A stretch of DNA of 64,000 bases, taken from the NCBI GenBank assembly GCA_046349515.1, contig JAXMCE010000016.1, positions 1-64,000 on the forward strand, given 5' to 3'. A model generated the notes under the pieces. It was not told the origin of the DNA. It made no database searches and saw only the letters and a program-made list of their open reading frames with translations. Positions 60,163 to 64,000 of the stretch are shown piece after piece. Source of the stretch: JBGPGW01 sp046349515. Lineage in GTDB: Bacteria > Pseudomonadota > Alphaproteobacteria > CADEGL01. The translations under genes and the position numbers were made by a program. Every line of letters starts with the position of its first letter. The stretch's first letter is position 1.

Positions 60163-62373
60163 ATGGCCGACAGCTCAATGCGCACCGCATCGCAAGACGG
60201 CGAATTGAACATCGATGGACTCTTCTCCGCCGCGTTCGAGCACCACCGTGCGGGGCGGCTGAGGGAGGCGCAGGCGGGATACCGCCAGGTCCTTCAGGTC
60301 AAGGCGGACCATGCGCCGGCGCTGCACTATTTGGGCCTTCTCGCCCACCAGGTGGAGCAGCACGATCTGGCCGTGTCGTTCCTCCGCCAGGCCGTGGCCG
60401 CCGATGGCACCGTCGCGCTCTACTTCCACAATCTGGGCGAAGCGTACCGGGCCCTCGATCGCCACGAGGAGGCGGCCGCGAGCTACCGCCAGTCGCTCGC
60501 GCTCGACGAAAGCTCGGCCGACGCGCACTACGCGCTCGGCAACGCTCTCTACGAGCTTGGCCGGCTGGATGAGGCCATCGCGAGCTACCGGCGCGCAGTC
60601 GCCCTCGCACCCCACGATGCCGAGGCCCTCTCCAATCTCGGCAACGCGCTCATGGACAAGGGCGAGCGCGAGGAAGCCGAGACCGTCTATCGCCAAGCCA
60701 TCGCGGCCGACCCTGGTTATCTCTCCGCCTATGTCAATCTGGGCTCGGCCTTGCTCGCGGGCGGACGCGCCGATGAGGCCATCGCGATGCATCGCGCGGC
60801 ACTCGCCCGGAACGAGCGCATGGCCGAGGCGCATCTCAATCTCGGCAATGCGCTCGCGCGGAAAGGCAGTTTTGATGAAGCCGTCTCGAGTTTCCAGCGC
60901 GCGCTCAGCCTCGAGCCGCGCTTCGCCGAGGCGCACAACAGCCTCGGCCTCGCGCTCCGGGAGCGGCGCGAGCCATCCGCCGCCTGCGAATGCTTTCTCA
61001 AGGCCATCGACTGCAGGCCGCGCTACGGCGAGGCGCACACGAATCTGGGTGTGGCGCTCCTTGACCTAAGACGCCTCGACGATGCGCTCGGCGCCTTCCG
61101 CGAGGCCATCAAGATCGACCCCAACGATGCCGAAGCCCACTGCCTCCTCGCTAGCACGCTCGGGCAGAGGAATCGCCTGGAGGAGGCGATCGGGTCCGCG
61201 AAGCGCGCGCTCGAGTTGCGGCCCGATCTTGCCAAGGCCCACTTCACGATGGGGCTTCTCCTCGAACAGCAAGGCAAGTTCGAGGAAGCCGTCGAATGGC
61301 AGAAGCAGGCGCTGGCGCTCAACCCGAATTTGACGGAGGCGCACTACCACGCCACGCTCAGCCGGCGAGCCGAAGGCGATGCGGCCGAGATCGGCCGTAT
61401 CGAGGCGTTGCTGGCCCAGGACGACCTGAACGACCGCCAGCGCATGAATCTCCACTTTGCGCTCGGCAAGGCGGCCGACGACGCAGGACGGTTCGAGACG
61501 GCGTTCACGCACTACCGCGCCGCCAACGAGTGCAAGAAGAAGGATGTGAGTTTCGATCGCGAGAATCTCGAGCCCTATGTCGATCTGCTGATCGAAGTGT
61601 TCGACAAGCAGTACTTCGTCGAGCACAGCGGAATCGGCAGCGAGTCGGACCGGCCGGTCTTCATCCTCGGCATGCCGCGATCGGGCACCACGCTTGTCGA
61701 GCAGATCATCGCGAGCCATCCGGAAGTTCACGGCGCCGGCGAGCTCGAGGATTTAGGCTATGTCAGCGCGTCATTGCCGCGCACCCTCGACACGGAGCTT
61801 TCCTTCCCGCTCGCCGCCACGCTCATCACCAAGGACAACGCGCGCCGATTGGCCGAACCCTACCTCGAGGCGCTCCGCACCCATTCGGCGACCGCCCGCC
61901 GCGTCACCGACAAAATGCCCGGCAATTTCCTCCGCGTCGGCCTTATCGCTGTCCTGTTCCCCAAGGCGCGGATCATCCACACCAAGCGCGACCCGCTCGA
62001 CACCTGCCTGTCCTGCTATTTCCAGAACTTCAACCGCGGCATGCACTTCTCCTACGACCTCGAGGATCTCGGGCATTATTACCGCCAATACGAGCGCCTC
62101 ATGGCCCACTGGCGGACGGTCCTGCCGGGTCGTTTGTTGGAGGTCCAGTACGAGGAACTCATCGCCAACCAGGAGGCCAAGAGCCGCGAGATCATCGCCC
62201 ATTGCGGCCTCGACTGGGACCCGCGGTGCCTGGCCTTCCATGAACATGAGCGTCAGGTGCGCACCGCGAGTTTCTGGCAGGTTCGCCAGCCGCTCTACGC
62301 CAGCTCCGTCGGCCGCTGGCGCCATTACGAAAAACATTTGGCACCACTGAAGGCCGCCCTCGGGCTAACTTAG
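60163..62373 (+). CDS. TPR repeat protein with C-terminal sulfotransferase domain
   Basis: A 736-residue fusion. Residues about 10-410 are roughly eleven TPR units. After a linker, residues about 490-730 form a sulfotransferase: the 5'-phosphosulfate loop FILGMPRSGTTLVEQIIASHP starts near residue 500 and the 3'-phosphate site is TKRDPLDTCLSCYFQNF near 607. The TKRDP and FSYDLEDLGHYYRQYERLMAHW segments match bacterial TPR-sulfotransferases. Acceptor unknown; tyrosines, polysaccharides or lipids are all possible. cysQ at 31273 could dispose of the PAP product. No signal peptide, so it acts in the cytosol. Confidence 0.9.
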   Translation: MADSSMRTASQDGELNIDGLFSAAFEHHRAGRLREAQAGYRQVLQVKADHAPALHYLGLLAHQVEQHDLAVSFLRQAVAADGTVALYFHNLGEAYRALDRHEEAAASYRQSLALDESSADAHYALGNALYELGRLDEAIASYRRAVALAPHDAEALSNLGNALMDKGEREEAETVYRQAIAADPGYLSAYVNLGSALLAGGRADEAIAMHRAALARNERMAEAHLNLGNALARKGSFDEAVSSFQRALSLEPRFAEAHNSLGLALRERREPSAACECFLKAIDCRPRYGEAHTNLGVALLDLRRLDDALGAFREAIKIDPNDAEAHCLLASTLGQRNRLEEAIGSAKRALELRPDLAKAHFTMGLLLEQQGKFEEAVEWQKQALALNPNLTEAHYHATLSRRAEGDAAEIGRIEALLAQDDLNDRQRMNLHFALGKAADDAGRFETAFTHYRAANECKKKDVSFDRENLEPYVDLLIEVFDKQYFVEHSGIGSESDRPVFILGMPRSGTTLVEQIIASHPEVHGAGELEDLGYVSASLPRTLDTELSFPLAATLITKDNARRLAEPYLEALRTHSATARRVTDKMPGNFLRVGLIAVLFPKARIIHTKRDPLDTCLSCYFQNFNRGMHFSYDLEDLGHYYRQYERLMAHWRTVLPGRLLEVQYEELIANQEAKSREIIAHCGLDWDPRCLAFHEHERQVRTASFWQVRQPLYASSVGRWRHYEKHLAPLKAALGLT

Positions 62374-62377
62374 GGTC

Positions 62378-63187
62378 ATGCAGATAGCCTATTCGCGACT
62401 TCGGACGCTGGCCGCCGCCACCGTGGCAATGTTTGCGGCTGCGTGCGGCAGCGCCGACCGGGCGGCCAAGCCTGAAGGTGCCGCGCCGATCGCCCTCTCC
62501 TATCACCGCTCGGTCACCGAGGACGAGTTCCGCTTCGATGGCTACCAGCGCGTCGTGCAGGCTTCGGCCGGCGCCTATGTCCGCGTCATCGTGCGCGGCA
62601 GAGGCGATGATGGTCCTGGCTCGAAGGAGATGGCCGGCGGCATCGTCAACGGCGCGAGCGGCACCATCATCGCTCGAAGCGGCCTCATCATCACCGCCGC
62701 CCATATCGCGATCGATCCCAAACTCGATGCGGAGATCATCACCCTCGACGGTCGCGCGCATAAGGCGCGCATCCTGCGCGTCGACCCCGCGCGCGAGCTG
62801 GCCGTCCTCCAGATGCAGCCCTTTGCCGGCATGCAGGTGGCCGAGCTCGCGGATTCGGCGCGCCTCGCCAAGGGCGATCCAGTCTTCGCCGTCGGCACGC
62901 CAGGGAATCGGCCCGGGGTCGTGTCGCTCGGCCGCGTGGTCGAGTCACGGCGCGCAAGCCGGCTCGAATACAACGGTTACGGATTCGATGACGCGATCAA
63001 GCTCAAGATCGATGTCGAGCCGGGCAATTCCGGCGGTCCCGTGTTCGACAGGGACGGGCGCGTCATCGGCATCGTCGCGAGTTTCGTGCTCGGCGATGTC
63101 GATGCGAGCAAACCGACGCCGCCGCCGCGCCTGGCCTATGCGGTGCCGTCGAATTCGATCCGCGCCTTCCTCCAGGGACAGAACTAA
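62378..63187 (+). CDS. Trypsin-like serine protease (S1C), lipid-anchored, Asp to Glu in triad
   Basis: A 269-residue single-domain HtrA-like protease without PDZ domain. The N-terminal signal TLAAATVAMFAAAC carries a lipobox with Cys23. His109 (ITAAHIA) and Ser218 (EPGNSGGPVFD) of the triad are present, but the Asp normally found in the D-LAVLK motif is Glu140 (DPARELAVLQM). Activity may be reduced or absent. A long insertion-free barrel and GDPVFAVGTPGN support the fold. It starts four bases after the TPR-sulfotransferase stop, so the two are probably one operon. Confidence 0.85.
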   Translation: MQIAYSRLRTLAAATVAMFAAACGSADRAAKPEGAAPIALSYHRSVTEDEFRFDGYQRVVQASAGAYVRVIVRGRGDDGPGSKEMAGGIVNGASGTIIARSGLIITAAHIAIDPKLDAEIITLDGRAHKARILRVDPARELAVLQMQPFAGMQVAELADSARLAKGDPVFAVGTPGNRPGVVSLGRVVESRRASRLEYNGYGFDDAIKLKIDVEPGNSGGPVFDRDGRVIGIVASFVLGDVDASKPTPPPRLAYAVPSNSIRAFLQGQN

Positions 63188-63194
63188 GACGCCA

Positions 63195-64000
63195 TCAGGC
63201 CTCGTCCCAATAGGGATTCGGCCCGAACCGATTGGCGAGGAAGTCGACGAAGACGCGAACCTTCGCCGAAAGGTGCCGGTTGTGGGGATAGACTGCATAG
63301 ACCGAGCTTCGCGACGGCATGAAATCGGCGAGTACCTGCTTCAGCCGCCCCTCCTGGATGTCGCGGCCGACGATGAAGGTCGGAAGGATCGCGATTCCCA
63401 ACCCCGCCAAGACGGCGACCCTGATCGCGTCGCCGTTGTTGGCGCGGAGATTGCCCGCCACCTGCACCGAACGCGTCCCGTCGCCATCGACGAACTGCCA
63501 CTGATCGTGAAGGGACATGTAGGCGTAGCTGAGACAATTGTGCCGGATGAGATCGTCGGGTGTCTTGGGCTCGCCGTGCTTCTCGAAGTAGGCGGGCGAG
63601 CCGATGACCGCGCGCCGGTCAGGCGCCAGGCGCCGCGCGATCAGACTCGAATCCATGAGACGCGCGATCCGGATCGCGACGTCGAAGCCTTCATCGATGA
63701 GGTCGACGAACCGGTCGTTCATCGTCACGTCGATATGGAGGTCGGGAAAGCGCGCGAGGAAATCGGGAATGGCGGGCGCGATGTGGAGGATCGCGAACGA
63801 CATGGGCGCGTTGACGCGGAGCGTGCCGCGCGGCTCCGACTGGAGTTCCGTGACCGCGAGGGCCGCGTCTTCCGCTTCGGCGACCACGCGCGCACACCGG
63901 TCGTAGAAGGCCGCCCCTGTCTCTGTGAGGCCCAAGCGGCGTGTCGTGCGGTTGAGAAGCCGTGCGCCGAGACGGTCTTCGAGGCGGCTGATATGCTTGC
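63195..64000 (-). CDS. LysR family transcriptional regulator (partial, N-terminus beyond window)
   Basis: The C-terminal roughly 268 residues of a LysR regulator; the frame runs off the right edge. The end of the HTH is visible (SRLEDRLGARLLNRTTRRLGLTETGAAFYDR), then the linker helix and the effector domain (GTLRVNAPMSFAILHIAPAI, VDLIDEGFDVAIRIARL, LRANNGDAIRVAVLAGLGIAILP). The pattern and YPHNRHLSAKVRVFVDFL tail place it in the CrgA/AaeR-like group. Target genes usually lie divergent at its 5' side, outside this window. Converges with the S1 protease gene. Confidence 0.92.
   Translation of the reverse strand, partial: KHISRLEDRLGARLLNRTTRRLGLTETGAAFYDRCARVVAEAEDAALAVTELQSEPRGTLRVNAPMSFAILHIAPAIPDFLARFPDLHIDVTMNDRFVDLIDEGFDVAIRIARLMDSSLIARRLAPDRRAVIGSPAYFEKHGEPKTPDDLIRHNCLSYAYMSLHDQWQFVDGDGTRSVQVAGNLRANNGDAIRVAVLAGLGIAILPTFIVGRDIQEGRLKQVLADFMPSRSSVYAVYPHNRHLSAKVRVFVDFLANRFGPNPYWDEA

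Overview
The window reads as chromosomal DNA of a high-GC alphaproteobacterium. Supporting markers are the purL-bolA-grxD order, the petABC cytochrome bc1 operon with a TAT-type Rieske protein, a ROSE RNA thermometer ahead of an Hsp20 gene, the DUF1285/NUDIX/CCA-transferase cluster beside a MoxR-DUF58-DUF4159 module, and a DcaP-like porin. Genes are dense, often overlap by 1-4 bases, and most are housekeeping. No CRISPR array, insertion sequence, integrase or rRNA was seen. I cannot name the genus from sequence alone.

Layout. 1-0.9 kb (+): end of purL, bolA, monothiol glutaredoxin, then a two-way terminator facing rpsD (-). 1.8-9.4 kb (-): a translationally coupled run nadE-gltX-cysS-cimA-trmJ and an SDR whose catalytic Tyr is replaced by Asp. 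9.5-19.2 kb (-): a nicotinate phosphoribosyltransferase-like enzyme, class II DAHP synthase, glutathione reductase, succinate-semialdehyde dehydrogenase, a haloacid dehalogenase and glmU-glmS. 19.3-21.1 kb: gph (+), tRNA-Val(CAC) (+) and an LLM flavin monooxygenase (-). 21.3-28 kb is a more accessory stretch: DUF805 protein, AI-2E-type permease, small lipoprotein, acyl-CoA ligase, FAH hydrolase, a decayed reductase relic and a DoeA-like M24 hydrolase. 28-29.7 kb: a full-length LuxO-type sigma-54 response regulator, preceded by an AT-rich segment with a palindrome and a 12-bp inverted repeat.

29.7-39.4 kb: SRAP protein, cysQ, Sua5/TsaC, a D-2-hydroxyacid dehydrogenase-like flavoprotein, an ATP-grasp-like orphan, a DmdC-like acyl-CoA dehydrogenase, S-adenosylmethionine decarboxylase and a phosphotransferase. 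39.4-40.9 kb: two more members of the small lipoprotein family and Hsp20 behind an RpoH-like promoter plus ROSE thermometer. 40.9-45 kb (-): petABC, mtnP and a class II aldolase. 45.2-47.7 kb (+): trmL, hemF and two tandem secreted paralogues. 47.7-57.2 kb: CCA transferase, NUDIX and DUF1285 (-) divergent from MoxR-DUF58-DUF4159-vWA (+). 57.3-64 kb: porin (-), TPR protein, TPR-sulfotransferase and a lipid-anchored S1 protease (+), then a truncated LysR gene (-).

How the genes connect: nadE and the NAPRT-like gene suggest NAD salvage. speD produces decarboxylated AdoMet, and polyamine synthesis releases methylthioadenosine, which mtnP and the aldolase could recycle. gor and grxD serve thiol redox balance; glmU-glmS feed cell-wall amino sugars. 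The most unusual regulatory material is the orphan LuxO-like regulator with its palindrome, and the ROSE element, whose base pairing can be written out in full.
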